The notes under the pieces are model-generated. The model did not search any database, was not told where the DNA came from, and saw only the letters and a list, made by a program, of their open reading frames with translations. A stretch of 64,000 bases of DNA, taken from Lanius collurio. Lineage: Eukaryota > Chordata > Aves > Passeriformes > Laniidae. The DNA lies in assembly GCA_020086605.1 (NCBI GenBank), contig JACBWW010000003.1, positions 5,583,862 through 5,647,861 on the forward strand. Direction: 5' to 3'. Of the stretch, positions 35,375-49,000 are shown in pieces (the stretch's first letter is position 1; each line of letters opens with the position of its first letter). The position numbers and the translations under genes were made by a program.

Positions 35375-36970
35375 GGAATCAATGAGCAAACACACCATAC
35401 TGTCCTCACTGAGCAAGAGACAATACAGTATGTACTCACTCAGCTTTAGAAAAATGTGTGATTTTGTGTTATATCACAAACCGTGTTGGTGTTGTTCTGC
35501 CATCCACACAGATGTCTGTAGTGTTGTCTTCCTGACAAAAGTCAAGCCATGCAAACTGAATGAAGGGGCTCCCCCTCTGTCTCGGCGTGGGCCGATAGCC
35601 ATTGTGAACCCAAATGGTACTCGCATTGTTAAAGGGAGATAGGAATCTGCTGCATTTCCAAGATTGATTTAGCAGTCACTTTACAGCCTAATCACTTTCA
35701 TTGTTTTATGTACAACAGTATAAATTTATTTCCATTATCTTACACCAACTCTAATCTAATCAGAAAACAGTAACAAAGCTATTACTTCATATTAGCAAAA
35801 GGAAGAATTATGGAAAACGTCATTTAGCTGTACAGATATTATCATTTAAAGGCCCTCACAGAAAAGGCAGGAAGAGCATATACCTGCTTTACCCACAGTG
35901 GGAAAAAAAAATTGGAAAGAATTATGGGGCTTTGAGTAAATTGTGTTTTTTCTTAGTGGAAAAGAGAAGCTCCTGGAATGACTGCAGGTTATTTCCAGAC
36001 TTCTGGAACAGGAAGCGTTATTGTAAGCAAGCAATGTGTTTTGTGCACTTATGGAGTAAGAATTAAAAAGAAGACACATTATGGAATAGCAGGAAGAAAA
36101 AGGAAGGAGGTATTCATGTTTTGGAAAGATGAGATTTTGAGAAAGGCAATGATATGAAGCTGTGAAAGTGGAATAAGATGAATGTATGGGTTCTGGATAA
36201 ATAGAGAGAAAAATTAGAATATTATAGTTATGGTTTCCTTGAGAGCTTTTAGAAAATTATTATTCTTTACAGAGGATCATAGTGTTTATGAGCATAACTG
36301 ACCAGACAAGGGAATTGTTTTGTTTTCCACTCTCTGTGCTTTTTCCAAGCTTCACTGCAATTAAAATTTATTCTACAAAGCCACAGATGTACAGGGCCGA
36401 TCCATAACCCAATTATTTTTTCCTATAATCATCATTATTGATCATTCACAGCCTCAGGGATTATGAGACAGACACCCTTTGGACTATGGAACGCTGTTTA
36501 TTTGCACCTCTCAGGAGCCAGTGCCCTGACATCAGATACGTTTGTAAACACGACTGCTACACTGACATGGGGTGCAGGACTCTATTGCTCTCTTCATTCT
36601 TAAATGGAGTTGCCTTCAAAGCACTTATCTAAAGCAATGTTAGTCATTACTATCTGTGTGAAACTTGTACAATATTGCCAAAAGCTGTATGATTGTATTT
36701 AATATATCGGATTCATTTTAACAGAAGAGCGAAATTTGGTTATCTATATACATTGTTTGAAGACTTACAGCTAATTGTTAATGTATCATTTAAATATAAT
36801 TAGTTTGATTTCAAGAATTCTGCCTGCCAGTTCTTTCATTTAGTCTGGTGTACATGCCACTTGAAGGGAAAGAGCTTTAGCAATAGTAACTAGGGGAACA
36901 CTGGTTGGGGAAGGTCAATGTTTTACTATATCAGTGACATTTCAAATAAAATTAATGTTGTCAGATTGGG
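35375..36970 (+). other. CAVIN4: CAVIN4 3' untranslated region (end inferred)
   Basis: This is AT-rich sequence after the CAVIN4 stop. The best AATAAA lies at 36945-36950, with weaker ATTAAA variants near 36062 and 36361. A small CpG-containing island in an otherwise AT-rich UTR occurs at about 35560-35642. There is no additional intron signature, so the stop at 35372 is accepted as the real C terminus. Confidence 0.5.
36945..36950 (+). terminator. CAVIN4: Candidate CAVIN4 polyadenylation signal
   Basis: AATAAA is followed within 30 bases by the T/G-containing stretch ATTAATGTTGTCAGATTGGG. It is the only canonical hexamer found in the first 1.6 kb after the stop. Real usage cannot be judged from sequence. 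Confidence 0.4.
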
Positions 36971-39253
36971 AGCAGTTTGGGAGCATTCCACTGAGTGGAA
37001 GGGCGGGGTAGAGCAAAAGAAGGAGACAGAGAAAGGAACACATTTCTGTCAATTGTAAATTGTTCATCTCCACTCTGCTGCAATCACATGCAAAAAGGAA
37101 AGAAAGTTTTTCGCTTATAGGAGACACGGTTTTGTTTGGTGTTTTTCACTAGTGATAAGAAGCCTTTCTGGAACAAAGTGACTTTATGTTCTTCAATTCA
37201 GTATAAAACTGTTGCTATCTTCAGTGAAATACTGTATGATTTTTCTGGTTCTTCAGTAATAGGGCCTGCATTTTGTTCTGCAAGATTTGGCATTTTCCTA
37301 AACTGATGAAAACATTGATGTTCAAATTATCTATTTCTTTGCATTTTTATACAGCAGAACACTAAGTGCTAGAATATCATTGCCTCTAGATTTTCTTCAT
37401 ATAGCATTTAATTTTCTCATTTTATTTGACAAAGAAAAGAAGTGATGCAGTTTCCATGGAGCTTATAATGTAGCACCAGATATAACCTCTATCAAATATA
37501 TATTTTTTTAATGTTTACTTCTAGCTTCAATTGGCCAGAGGATGATTTGTTTTCATAGCAAGCAGTGAGTTCTTCAGGAGTGCAAAGTATTTCAATGTAC
37601 ACTTTTTATTTTAAATTACTATCCGTGTTACGGACCTGACTTCTACATGTACCAAGAGATCAAAGTTAAATTACTCAATTTTCCTTCATAAAGGTAGAAA
37701 ACACTATGGTTTGTGACCTCAATTTCTGTGTAACGGCACAGCCCTTTGCTGCTTGAAATCTTCCCTCATCTTTTTCATAATTTCCAAGATCAGTGATGAT
37801 GAAGCCAAATCCTTCAGCCTTCTCAGAAACAAAATTCTCAATGAAATTGGACGACGTACAGCTGCACTGCAGAGAGCTCTGGTGTATATTTTTTGAACAG
37901 TTGGTTTCACTTGAAAAGATAATCTTGCCAGCACTGTTGCTCCTAGCTCAGAGGAAAAAAAGTACCCTGTCCCTGTCTTCTCTGTTTTCCAAGGAGAAAG
38001 CTGGCACTTTGTACTTCATTGTGGGTGTGAGTGTGAATATCAAACTTCCTCATGGAAAGAGCCCCACAATTGCTAACTGCAGAGTAAAATAGGTTATGGG
38101 AAGGGATGAACTACTTTCTTAGACACTTGCTATAAAAAAATGAAAGCGTTTACATAGAGAAAAAAAAAATATTAACAAAGTCCTGACTTCAAGTCCTTCT
38201 TTCATATCACCCAACAATTTTTTTTTCCTTTGAATTTGTGCTAGTGAAAAAAGCCAAACACATTTTCTGCCAATAGCTGCCTGTCTCTTAAAAGAGAAGT
38301 ATCAATCATCCTTCAGTTCCAGGGTAGACAGCAGTGGGGGTTAACACAAAAGTACTTCAACCACTTCAGGTGAAGTGTGGCCTGTGTGTTGTCTTCCTTT
38401 TTTAAACTAAACTGATGTAAAACACAGAGCAAAAAGCAGTTAAGAGGTTTGAGTTTGCAGGATTCAGGCACTAATGTAAATGGAACAAGTACTAACAGAG
38501 CAAAACTGGTGTTTGGATATGGTTTTATCCTGCTAATAATGGGGGGGTGCACACCTTCCTTATAAGTGGATATAGGTTTAGGAATTAGTTAATAGGGACA
38601 GAGGGCACTTCTTGTGCAAAGATAAACACTCCTGTTTCTATGATTGTTTGCATTACTGTTCAAGAAAATGATCGCAGCCATTATTAAAACCACCCAGCAG
38701 GTTTACAAATGCAAAATCAAAGGAACTGTGCATTGAAATATATGCAGATAAACATAAAGCTTTACCATGCATTTAATTATCTTGTCATTACAGCTTTAAT
38801 AATGCTATGGATGATAAGATTTTAACTACAAAGTTGAATTTGAAAATAATTATATTATATTATGAAAAATTCTTCTGTTAAGAGGAAAGATAGCATCTAC
38901 AAAAGAACCACCATAAGATGTCAGAGCTGTTGTCACTATCACAAGCACTTTTTTATGTAGTGCTTCCACCATGAGCAAGTTAGTTGATTATATTCTCACT
39001 TGCTTTATAACAGTTGCCAAATTTACACCTGCAGCTATTTTCCCTCTGATACTCCCAGGATAAATAAATTTAGTATTTTTGCTGTGAACAGAGTAAGCTG
39101 ATCTATGTGCAACTAAAATAACTTCTATGTGTCACCTGCTAATTCCCACCCTCCTGTGAGAAGGTAGCCACCACTTTGACAATAACAATGCCAAGTCATA
39201 CTGGCTGCAGCTTAATCCTACTTGATGGTTCTTTTTTTCATAGCTGTCTGTCC
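36971..39253. other. Tail-to-tail intergenic region between CAVIN4 and the dynein gene
   Basis: This interval of about 2.3 kb contains the inferred 3' ends of two convergent genes, including the unassigned 3'UTR of the minus-strand dynein gene. AT-rich runs are frequent. TTTAAT strings at 38772-38777 and 38795-38800 would read ATTAAA on the minus strand and are weak candidate polyadenylation signals. No coding sequence was recognised. Confidence 0.6.
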
Positions 39254-39472
39254 TTATTTAGAACTGCAGAGCAGTGCAACCCCCCTCAAAGTCCAATGAT
39301 CAGGATTCTGCACTGTTTTCAGATACAAAGAGAAAATGTATGTCAGGTCTGTTCTCCGAGGCTTTTTGTAGACTGGGCAGGAGTACACATTTCCGTGTGG
39401 CTTCCTGGGGTCATTCAGCGCTGTCGTGCTAACAGCGTACACATGGACTACTGGAAGGCTTGTGAACAGCAC
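39254..39472 (-). CDS. Axonemal dynein heavy chain (DNAH5/8 class), terminal exon
   Basis: This exon encodes the extreme C terminus of an axonemal dynein heavy chain, the ATP-driven motor of ciliary outer arms. It reads [18 protein letters not shown], then a short insertion, then [15 protein letters not shown] and finally [15 protein letters not shown] before the stop (TAA, minus strand 39256-39254). [10 protein letters not shown] and [11 protein letters not shown] are signature strings of the DNAH5/DNAH8 C-terminal domain. On the minus strand the acceptor CTCAG ends at 39473, so the first codon is GTG (Val) in the middle of the protein, not a start. Compared with human DNAH5 as I recall it, about five extra residues (around RKPHGNVYS) lie before CPVYKK, and the end is CSSK where DNAH5 has CDIK. 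Confidence 0.93.
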   Translation of the reverse strand: MLFTSLPVVHVYAVSTTALNDPRKPHGNVYSCPVYKKPRRTDLTYIFSLYLKTVQNPDHWTLRGVALLCSSK

Positions 39473-40815
39473 CTGAGAATGTTAAAACATACACAGGGCT
39501 CAGCATTAGAGAAGCAGGGTAGGGTGTCTGAATTCTAAATTCCAGAACTAGATTCAGTGACGGCCTTCAGCAAAAGCACCAGCACCTCAGCAGACGTACA
39601 CGAGAACACAAGTCCTACGCTCACTACTGTGTTGACACTAGCTTTAAGCCTGTGGTAGCTCAGGGACAACACACATCAGGAAGTCTGGTGGAAGCAAAGG
39701 ATAGCAGTAGAAATCTGGAAAACTGCATGCTGTGGAGGCAGATGGAAAAATGGCATGGTAGTTCTAGGGGGAACAGCAACCATTGTATTTTTTCTCTTCC
39801 TTTGCCCCTTTCACTGATGTTTCCCATTCTTACCCCACCTCTTTTTTCCTGAATGGCAGGGCTGGAGCTACTAAAACCAAGCTGCAACTAGCAATCTTCC
39901 TTGTTATCTCTGCACTGCTGACAGTGGAGCTTCTAAGATCCAAGGTGCCTCTTGGGTATTTATCCAATCTAGATCTCTTCAGGTCTTCCACCAAGATAAA
40001 GCATTCATTGTCAGGGGATAAAACAGACCCAAATCCAAGAGCAACATGGAACCTTGCTGAACACTCCAGGCACCTGAGTAAACTCCAAGTTTGAAGGGGT
40101 CTTTTGACAAATGCAGCAACAGAAGTTACAGCTGGCAAGGTTTGGTTTGGAAAACTTTTCTCTCAGTCAGACACAGAAGTGTTTTATCTATGGACAGGAA
40201 TTACCTCAATTCCTATTCCAGGACAGCTAGCACTGACTTGGAAAAAGTGTACCAGGGCAGACAATGTCAATTTTCCCTGGACTGTGACTACAGCATCTAA
40301 TCATTACTCCATAGTTAGATTTTAAATCTGCTTAGTCACACCAGCGAAATGTAACTCAATGCATGGATAACTGAGCATAAGCCCAGGACTAATACTCTTC
40401 CTCATATTATAAAACAAACACTAGGGATTTCTAGTCAACCAAACACTGCCCTCCATATCAAACCCAGCCCAGGGCTTTGGAAGCTTTGATAAGGTCCCTC
40501 TTGGTCAGTCAAAAGAAGACTGACTATGGGTTGCACTATAATATTCAAACATAACTGTGCTGCTAGGGCCCCTGAAGCCAAGAAGCCCAGCATCTGGTCT
40601 GCTCTAGTGCTATGCATCCAAAATTAATTTTCTGACAGAAGTCTTTTTGTTCACTTCTGGTGGGTAAAGAGTCCTTCCTCTTCCCAGCACCACTAGCATT
40701 GGTTACTCTCTTAAAACCTGTTGTGAAGCCACTGCTGCAGGCACTCAGCATACTTCCTGGTTTTCCCACAGCACTTGCATTATGCCTCAGCCTGTTACAC
40801 TCCCTTGATCCTTAC
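39473..40815 (-). other. Dynein heavy chain last intron
   Basis: This 1.34-kb intron on the minus strand has donor GTAAGG (from 40815 downward) and acceptor CTCAG (ending at 39473). Open frames in it overlap one another on both strands and show no domain. Confidence 0.85.
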
Positions 40816-41037
40816 CTTCGGTGCTGACTCGATCAGCTTACTGTTCCTGCGGTCCCAGCCTGCCCCTTCGAGGAACAGGCCGTGTATGTAAACCCCACCG
40901 ATGTCAGCAGGAGGAGGGCCAACAACATCTTCTTTCATCATCTTGGTCACTTCACTGTACAAAACCACACTGTCGAGTTCCCAGCCTTTGGCTATATTCA
41001 TGCGAGTTGTCTCTTGCCTCATGGCCGTTAGGAATCC
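40816..41037 (-). CDS. Axonemal dynein heavy chain (DNAH5/8 class), penultimate exon
   Basis: Seventy-four codons, phase 0 at both ends. The exon starts [14 protein letters not shown] and passes through [14 protein letters not shown]. It ends with [18 protein letters not shown], then [10 protein letters not shown]. This is the Dynein_C domain; the strings GFLTAMRQE and GVYI-x-GL-x-x-x-GA-x-WDRRN are conserved in axonemal heavy chains. The minus-strand acceptor is CCTTAG (ending at 41038) and the donor is GTAAGG (from 40815). The last codon AAG (Lys) joins directly to VLFTSLP in the next exon, reproducing the family's PKVLFT junction. The frame is intact with no substitution that looks damaging. 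Confidence 0.94.
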
Positions 41038-44000
41038 CTAAGGAGATACACAGGAATACGACACAGAGGATTTTTTTTAAAGCCTTGAATTTAAAAAATT
41101 TACAACATTTTTTTCCCTGTGTGACATCAGCTGTATAAAAGCCCATCCTGCAGAATTTTGTGTACATATAGAACAAATTCGACAGTGTAAATCCAATGGT
41201 TTTCTACACTTCTCAGCACCATGCAGCCATACAGAATTGGTGTGCACATGTTGGTGCTAAGAAGCTCCCAAGGTGGCTTAATTAACATATCAGAAGTGCC
41301 TGTATAACTCACCTCACATGCCTTTTTTACAACCAACCAGATGGAGAGAGGTTCATAGGGCTGCCAGATTAATGTGTTTTGAGAGACTCCAAACACAAGT
41401 AATTTCTAATTCCTCTAACACTGGCTATATTATTCATCTTTTCTTATATTGACATTGTAAAAAATGCTTTTCAGTCAAAAAATAAGCACTTTACAGAACA
41501 CAAAGGAAATATCAACTGGAATCATGCCATTAAATACTGAAATGCCTCTGACATTGTGCTCAGTGAAAAGTCTTTATATACTACAATAACATAGTGCTTT
41601 AGACAACAGCAAGATAAACCCACAGCACTTCAGCAGCACAGAATGAAACTCTCTGTTCTAGAGAGCTACAATCTTATGACATTGGTATAAGCTATCAAAA
41701 GCCAAGCCAGGCTGAAGAGGCTGGTTAGCTTCCCTGGCACAGCTGTCCATGGGAAAGCACAGTGCAGTACTTGGGAAGTGCCTTAGTCCTTAGAGACGGG
41801 AAGGCAGACTCCTTTGCTGTTCCAGTGGTCGTGCTGCAGATGTGCATCTTATTTTACCTTGTGGGAGCTCATTTGTGTAGTGAGGAGGTGAACAAATAAA
41901 ACACAAAATTGAATATGTAAGAGCAATGAAAAGGACAACTAGGAAAGGGTAAGTTTCCTGACATATTTCAGAACAGGGAATGAAAACCTCTGAGATAGAG
42001 AAGGGGGAACAGAGAGCCACATGAGGAACACAGAAAGGTGGGAATTAGTGAGCCAACAGATCCACTAGGAAGAAATCAGGAGCAATGAGGGAATTTGTAA
42101 AGTTTTTAATTTTCTTCAATATTCACAGTGCAGGGTGCTCTGTTGGCCTACTGTCAGGGCCAAATGAATAGAAAGAAGTCAGATATGGGAATACTGGCAA
42201 ATTGTCTACTGAACACAGGCGCCAACCTCTGGCTGATAGGACTGGAGTGCTCCAAGCACTTTGTAGCCATGCAATACCCTTTAACTAATGGGAATGTGAC
42301 ATGACTTTCACAAACTCAGATATTTCTGTTAACTTACATTGGTTGCTTCTCATTAATATAATAACCAGGAATCCCAGGACAAGTGTTCTAAAGAGGTTCT
42401 GTGATAGCACAGATAATTGTAATTGCGTTTGAAGTAGCTGAGAACTCCAGCGTATAGCTGAGGGACACAGGATTAAAGGCCAAATTCTTCTATCAGAAGT
42501 GCCATTAAATGAAGGCAGAATCCTTGCAGTAATTTTTGGAATTTTAATTTGTAGAAACATGCTAGAACCAATAGTTTAAAATACATGAAGTGTTCACTGC
42601 CATAAGGCTCCAGAGGGCTACTGGATCCCAGATAAACTGAAATATTAAAGAAAGAAGAGCCTGAAGAGGACAGAGCAATGACTGTATTAAGGGAATCAGT
42701 TCAAAGGCACCATGGAAACACTGGAATAAAAGTAAGCTCAGAGCTGTGACTTGTCTTCAGGGATAAGGTTTAGATAGCAGATTATTCCTACAGAGATGAC
42801 AGGACCTATACACTTTCTGCAGTGGGACTTTTAATGCTCATCTGCTCATTTGAATGAATCCTAGACAGTGTTTGAAGACTGCAGCTGTGAGCTGGAGGCC
42901 CAGCTGGGTGTCCCAGAGTGGGTGAATGGCACAACAAAGAGCAAGACAGAATCAAGTAGCTTGAGGTGCCACTGTACAGCTGAGGGCTTGGCTCACCCCA
43001 AAACCCTCTGTCAGGGACATAATGAACCACTTGCCATGACATTTGCTTCAATTTCTGGTAATCCTTTAATCCTTTGTTTGGTTTGGTTGTTTTTGGTTGG
43101 TTGGTTGGTTGGTTAGGGTTTTGGGGCTTTTTTGTATACATGTGTTTGGCTTTTCCTGAATGTCTCCCTGTCCAGCTCACTGAAGCCTGCTAAAGCTTTG
43201 TCCTTTCTCCTTTAAACAACTCATGTGAACTAACTCTGAGCCTTCTAGTGAAGGAAAAGCAGGCACCCATGGAAGCCATGACAAAAAATATGGAAATCAG
43301 TTAAGTCTATTGCTCTCACAATCATATTTTTTTCCTTTACCTTACTATGGAGGTTCCTTGTTTGTTACTTACTTAGCAAATACTGAGCAATCTATGGCAG
43401 GTTTGCTAGAACTAAGTGGGCACTGAGGGATGGAGGCATTGTACTTCATATTCTGATTAGTATCCACATTGCTTTGGCATCTAAGGGTTGTAGAAGTAGG
43501 TTGAGGGTTCATTATGCTGAGTACTACACAACCAGAAAAACAGTTTTGCCTCACAGGGCTTAAAATCTATATATAGGACAAGGGACAGGAACTGGATGCA
43601 AACAGGGAAATGATAAAACAGTGTCAGCCACCAAATGGAAATTGGGAGATAGAAATGAGAAATGCCTAATGTCAAATTTTTGATTAAAAACTCCAGTAAC
43701 ATCAGATTAACTTCCAGGAGGGAAGAAAATTCATGGCATTTCTTGTTTTGCTCCCCCCAGTTATCTTGGCCCAATGGCACACAAGGGGAATCAGGTTTCT
43801 TATACATAGAAGTCTGAGCCAGCCCTCATTTGTATCACTAAAAATAAAGATTAACTTCTGTGAAATTACTGAATTTATCCTAGTGAACAAACAGTCCAAG
43901 AGAAGGCAGAATCTGGTCCCATATTATTTTTTATTGCCAGAATGCCTTGTTTTCCCAGTGCCATAAATCTACTTCATTGCCTTGTGTTATCCATGGCATT

Positions 44001-45803
44001 TATCCATTGACTGTAAAGCAGACAGCGAGATATATGCAAGCAGGCAAATGACTTAGGCATTTCATCTCACAAATGAAAGGATTTTTCTGACAACTTCTCA
44101 GGTATTACAAAAAAGCCATTCGGACTGCAGTGCTAACACCTCACCACCTCAGCTTGTTTGAGAAGATGAAAATCAGTTTTCTTAACATATGAAATACTGA
44201 TTTTAAACACAGCAAAATGACTATCAATAAAATATTAGTTAATTAAAAAGAAAATTAGTCTTTGCTCAGGTGAATTGCTTTTAGAATGAGCCACTCCCAC
44301 AGCCTGGGTTGCAGAAAATGGTGACAGCAAAAATAACCATCTGATTCTAAAGCTTGTGATTGTCAGCGCAAATAAATTTTTTAATCTCTGCACACAATGT
44401 ATTTAGGGACTTAAAGAACTAGGGGTTATGAAGTGTGTAATTTTTGTATTTCTGGAGGCTTTCTCATTTACTATGGTCTATTAAATCACAATTTGTTTGG
44501 GGACATTTTACACTGATTATTTGGCAGCTCTTTTCAGAAATCCAGCTATATGGATCCAAAAAAATGTAGGATGCCCAATCTTGGCTGGAAAAATTTCAGA
44601 ACTGGCACAATTCCAGAGCACAAAAAAGCCAGCTAAAATGTCCAGTACAAAATCTGTATCAGCTCTTGCTCATCTGCAGTGCAAAAGCAAACACCAACGA
44701 AGCCAATAGCCTGTTATTGTTGCATCCGGCCTGATCATTGCAAAAGTTACTTTGAAGTATTTTAGAATGCTGCTATCAGTGTGCTGCTAGCAAACCAAGT
44801 ATGGAGGCACAGTCATTTTATTAGAACTCCTACTCCTCTCCCTCATACTTGAGAACCCTTTGCTCAGGGATTCTGTGAAGCCCCATCCATGCTATAAAGT
44901 TGTACCAGCAGACAGCTGACACACACAGGATAGATGATAGATGGATATTTCCCAGCACTAGTCTTAGAGGATATTTGCCACTGTTGCTTTCTCTATTCTA
45001 GGCAGCTGTTCCAGCTATCTTTTGCATTGCTAACAAGTACTGAGATTAAAATAGGTCTTTAAAATAGCTCTTTCCTGAGGCTTCATAGAAACCTGTTGGC
45101 TGGATACTCTCACAATGACTCATTTCCACAACTCACACTTCCCACAAACATCTGTGAATCATAAAAAGCTTTAATGAATGTGGATAGCTCTGCAAAGAAA
45201 CTACACATCATCTAGGTATGTATACTTTACTTCTTTTAACTCTGCTCTCAGCTGTTCCTTTTTTCGTGTTTCATTTCATGCCAAGTTTTTATTTTAGATG
45301 GTGCAGACAAGAGGCTGTATTTTTTATATGTTTCTGCAGACCATGTCTGGCACAATTCTGGGATGGTATGAATAACAAACCTTCCATTTCAAGGAACTGA
45401 TTTGCAAGGATTGAGAACCAAGTCCAAATCTCTTCTTCCTATGTCAGAGTTCTGGAACTTATTTTGTTTTGTATTCAGAGGGATTTTCATGCAAAAAATA
45501 AAAAACAGATTACACTAACAGAAGAGGTAAAAAAAATTAAGATTAAATTGAAATGTGCAAGCACGTACTACTCGATTTCCTCATAATTAAAGCAGCCAAA
45601 AGATGCATTTCATTATTTCAGGAGCATTATTTTGTTCTAGCAAAAATTTCTTCAGTAGATACTGAAGATAATTTATCCTATATTTATGTTAAAAATTAAT
45701 ACAGATTACATTTAATATAGTCAATATTAAGTCAGCTCGAAGTTCTCCAAGGTCTAATAAAACTGTTACTCAGAAGTTATAAAGGTCAACGTGGCAATCT
45801 TAC
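41038..45803 (-). other. Dynein heavy chain intron with GGTT microsatellite
   Basis: This 4.77-kb minus-strand intron runs from donor GTAAGA to acceptor CCTTAG. It holds a TTGG/GGTT microsatellite (43093-43114). No other exon was recognised. The flanking exons join exactly as FFNPQ plus GFLTAM, so no coding exon is missing between them. Confidence 0.85.
43093..43114. repeat. (TTGG)n microsatellite
   Basis: Five and a half perfect TTGG units are followed by a single TTAGGG. It is a short simple repeat in the dynein intron. Confidence 0.9.
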
Positions 45804-46012
45804 CTGTGGATTAAAGAATCCTGTCATCCAGAACTGGTTTGGACGGCCATCCTGCAGCCAGCTGCTGAACTGCTGGTTTCTCTCAAGGAGATCAGTAAAC
45901 CAAAAACCTAAAGTAGTTGACTCCCAGGAAATCCTGAACCACAGTTTTGGAATTCTAGCATCATAAATATTATCTAAAGCATCTTGCAATTCTTCTGACA
46001 TAATTATGGTTC
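45804..46012 (-). CDS. Axonemal dynein heavy chain (DNAH5/8 class), third exon from the end
   Basis: The first two bases complete a Gly codon begun by the upstream exon. The exon then reads [53 protein letters not shown] and [16 protein letters not shown]. The LGFWF-x-x-LLER and [15 protein letters not shown] motifs mark the stretch between the AAA6 lid and the C-terminal domain of axonemal dyneins. The minus-strand acceptor is TTCCAG (ending at 46013) and the donor GTAAGA (from 45803) follows the complete codon CAG. The ATG inside the exon at 46001 is internal Met, not a translation start. Confidence 0.94.
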
Positions 46013-49000
46013 CTGGAAGATAAGCAAAATGTTCAGAATGAGCTTTCCCCTAGCTTGCAAAGGCAATTAAAACTTCCAAATAACATTCCGAGTCTCATAA
46101 CTCCTCTTTTGTTGTGCTTTAATTGCACACCTGTAGCACTGCAGTCTTATCAGTTTGCAGTTCATTTGTTCAAAATTATAATACTTGATTCAAAGCTAAA
46201 GGCGATAAGATAAATGATATTTCTTCTGTTGTTTTGATCAGAAATAAAGATATGTTTCTTAAACAACTTCTTCTCCTTCATACACATTATTTATATTCAT
46301 TATATTCACAGTGTGTTTGGAATGTGATTAATCATTGAAAACTTTTTATAAATTTTAATGGATCCTACATGCACGATCAATGATAGAGATACACTGTCTA
46401 ACTCATCTATATCCTAAGCATGTACTGTCAGTAATTATACTCATGAAATCCACTGTTATTAATGATAACTTTGTACATTTCCATTATCAAGATCCTCAAT
46501 GGGAAAGCAGTAGGCAGAATAAAGCTAGAGGCAAGATTTTCTTTTTTGGCAGTGGTGGTGCATACTCATATATTCCATGCAGAGTACTGTTCTCTCCACT
46601 AAAATGCTGGCATTTACTAAGACAGTGATTTTTCAGTGACTCTCACCATTCCGTGTGCTAGAAGTTCCTACACCTTATGTACTCTCAGTAGTACTGAGAT
46701 CTGGCACATGGCCTTGCCTCAGGATGACTTCTCTGTTCCAGAAACTGATTCTATTATTCCCTTATAGAAACTGGTCTGGTAGCCCCAACTTTGATTAAAT
46801 ATTCATGTAATACCAAAGTACAATACATCACCACGCACACAGCTGCTGTAATTGCCACAAGGACAACATAAGATACCAAATAGAGTTAGGTGGCTTCCAC
46901 CACAGAAAATGTAAAGGAAAGGGAGCTGGTCTGGGTCTCTTCAAACAAGAACTGCAGTGGTCCATCCAAACATACCCATAAGGAAATATGGTCTGTAATA
47001 AGAAAGCATTTCAAATCCCTTCCTTCTATTGAGGATTACAGGGTTGCAGCTGAGGAGAAGGAAAAGTGTATCCAGAAACCAAACACCAATTTTGAAGAAT
47101 ACAGAGTTACAACATAAACACTCCTATAGCAGTGTGTGCAAATGTCGTGCTTTCTACAATACGTAAATGGCAGATAGGCTTTGATTTCTTCCAGTGGATA
47201 ATGAATGATCTGCTTCCATTTATATGCACCTCTTTTAGTGTAACAAAATCTTGGAGAAAACCATTACTTTTACAAAACTATAAATATTAAAAAATCCTGC
47301 ATTCTCTGTAATTGCTTTGTAGTCAGGCTCAGAATCACACTCTGCAGTAGCCAAGATACTTTTATAACACAGTTAATAAACTTTCTCTTTGGGTATTAAT
47401 CTTCTCTAATATATAACCAAGAGAACCAGCATTTAAGAAAGAAGCCACCCCATGTCTTCTCCTCTCCTCAGAAAGACATAATATTACACCATACATTTTA
47501 TTTACCTTTTAGAGACAGAAAAAGTGGAGAAAAATGTCTTGCAATGCATGTTGGTTTCAACTTCAGAGAAACCGTACTGAGGCCACAAAACAAGTGAAGA
47601 GCATCTTGTTTTAGCCCTGGGGATCACTACTATTGAACTGAGAAAGAAAGAACTCTTTCATCTCTGGTTATTCCTTGTTTTCAGGCTGATACATTCAACT
47701 TTCTCCTTTCCTTCTCTATTCTTCTGGGCAGGCTGGAGCTTTTCAAATAGGGAGATACAACCAGTCTCTGCCCTGAAGCATTGTAAAATCCCTTAGGATG
47801 CCTGCCTGCTATGACTCAGAGCAGCTGTTGAGAATGTTAAGCCAGAGTGTTCTTGAGGATGAGGTATGTTCACAGCTCTGGCCGTGCCCATATAGCTGCA
47901 TAAATATTCCTAGTGAGTGGGTGTCATCTCTGTCAGTGGGCATACAGTGCTTGAATTTCAGCACTAAATGGCATCTGTGGGTGTTGGGATGCATTCCTGC
48001 AGCCGAAATACTCTGATAAAAATAAAAATAATTAACAAAATAAAATAATTGTCTGAAATAAAACTGGTACAATAGGGGAAAAATCATGCCATCTTTCTGG
48101 ACAGAAGTGATACAGGTGTTTGAAAAACTATCTTTGATAAATTGAATGAGTAGTACAAAGCCATAGGCTTCTCATATTTAATTTCTGAGCACTGTACTAT
48201 ATGAAGAGACTGAATGTACTATGAACCTAACACGACAGGCTTGAATGTTCTGTGAATCAGACAGGCCAACTGTTTATAACTTTGTTATTTTGGGGGTTAC
48301 TCCATGATAGTCCCTTTCGTGAATGGAATAAAGCCCATCTGAAAATGGCTGATGAAGGGTCAGGTCAGCTAAAGACATTAGGGCATTTCCATACTTCAAA
48401 AATAATATCCACTGTAACCATACTGTTTGTGCAGTGTACACAGTTTGGATATTAGGATTCCCCTTTTTGATTGCCCTAAATTTATACAATCTCCCTTCTA
48501 AATCACATCTAAATGTATCCAATTGTTGAGTAGTGAATAACCCAAATAAAGCTTTTCAGTTGTGAGGACAACTAGTTTTATTGATAATTAAAGTAAATAG
48601 TCTGTTCTTTTAAAGTGATCTGGTTTTAGGGTGATTCATTCAATAGATATAATGTTTTGAATAGACTACATCAGGAGCTTGTATTATTTCTTGAAGTTGA
48701 CCCTTTTCACTACCATACCTCCCACAAACTGAATCTGAAAACTGTATAATTTGTAAAATTCAGATCTGTTTTGAATTTCACATTTATGAGAGTATCTATC
48801 TGGACTAGGAAACTTACATATCTAATTTAAATGAGTAGCTAAAGTTAGGAACAAAGGAAGGATCTTAAATTCCGGCATGAACCAAAAAAAGCCTCAGTCC
48901 ACTGACTGATTCTCTTCCCACAGGCACAGATGTAAATCAAAAATACCAAGAATAATTATGTAGGATACAAATGAGATGAGAAAAAGCTACTTTCTCCATC

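Noticed and set aside
39176..39538. 120-codon plus-strand open frame over the dynein terminal exon
   Set aside because: It is an antisense shadow of the conserved minus-strand dynein coding exon.
43113..43118. TTAGGG as an interstitial telomeric repeat
   Set aside because: It is a single unit at the end of a TTGG microsatellite, so chance or slippage is the simpler explanation.
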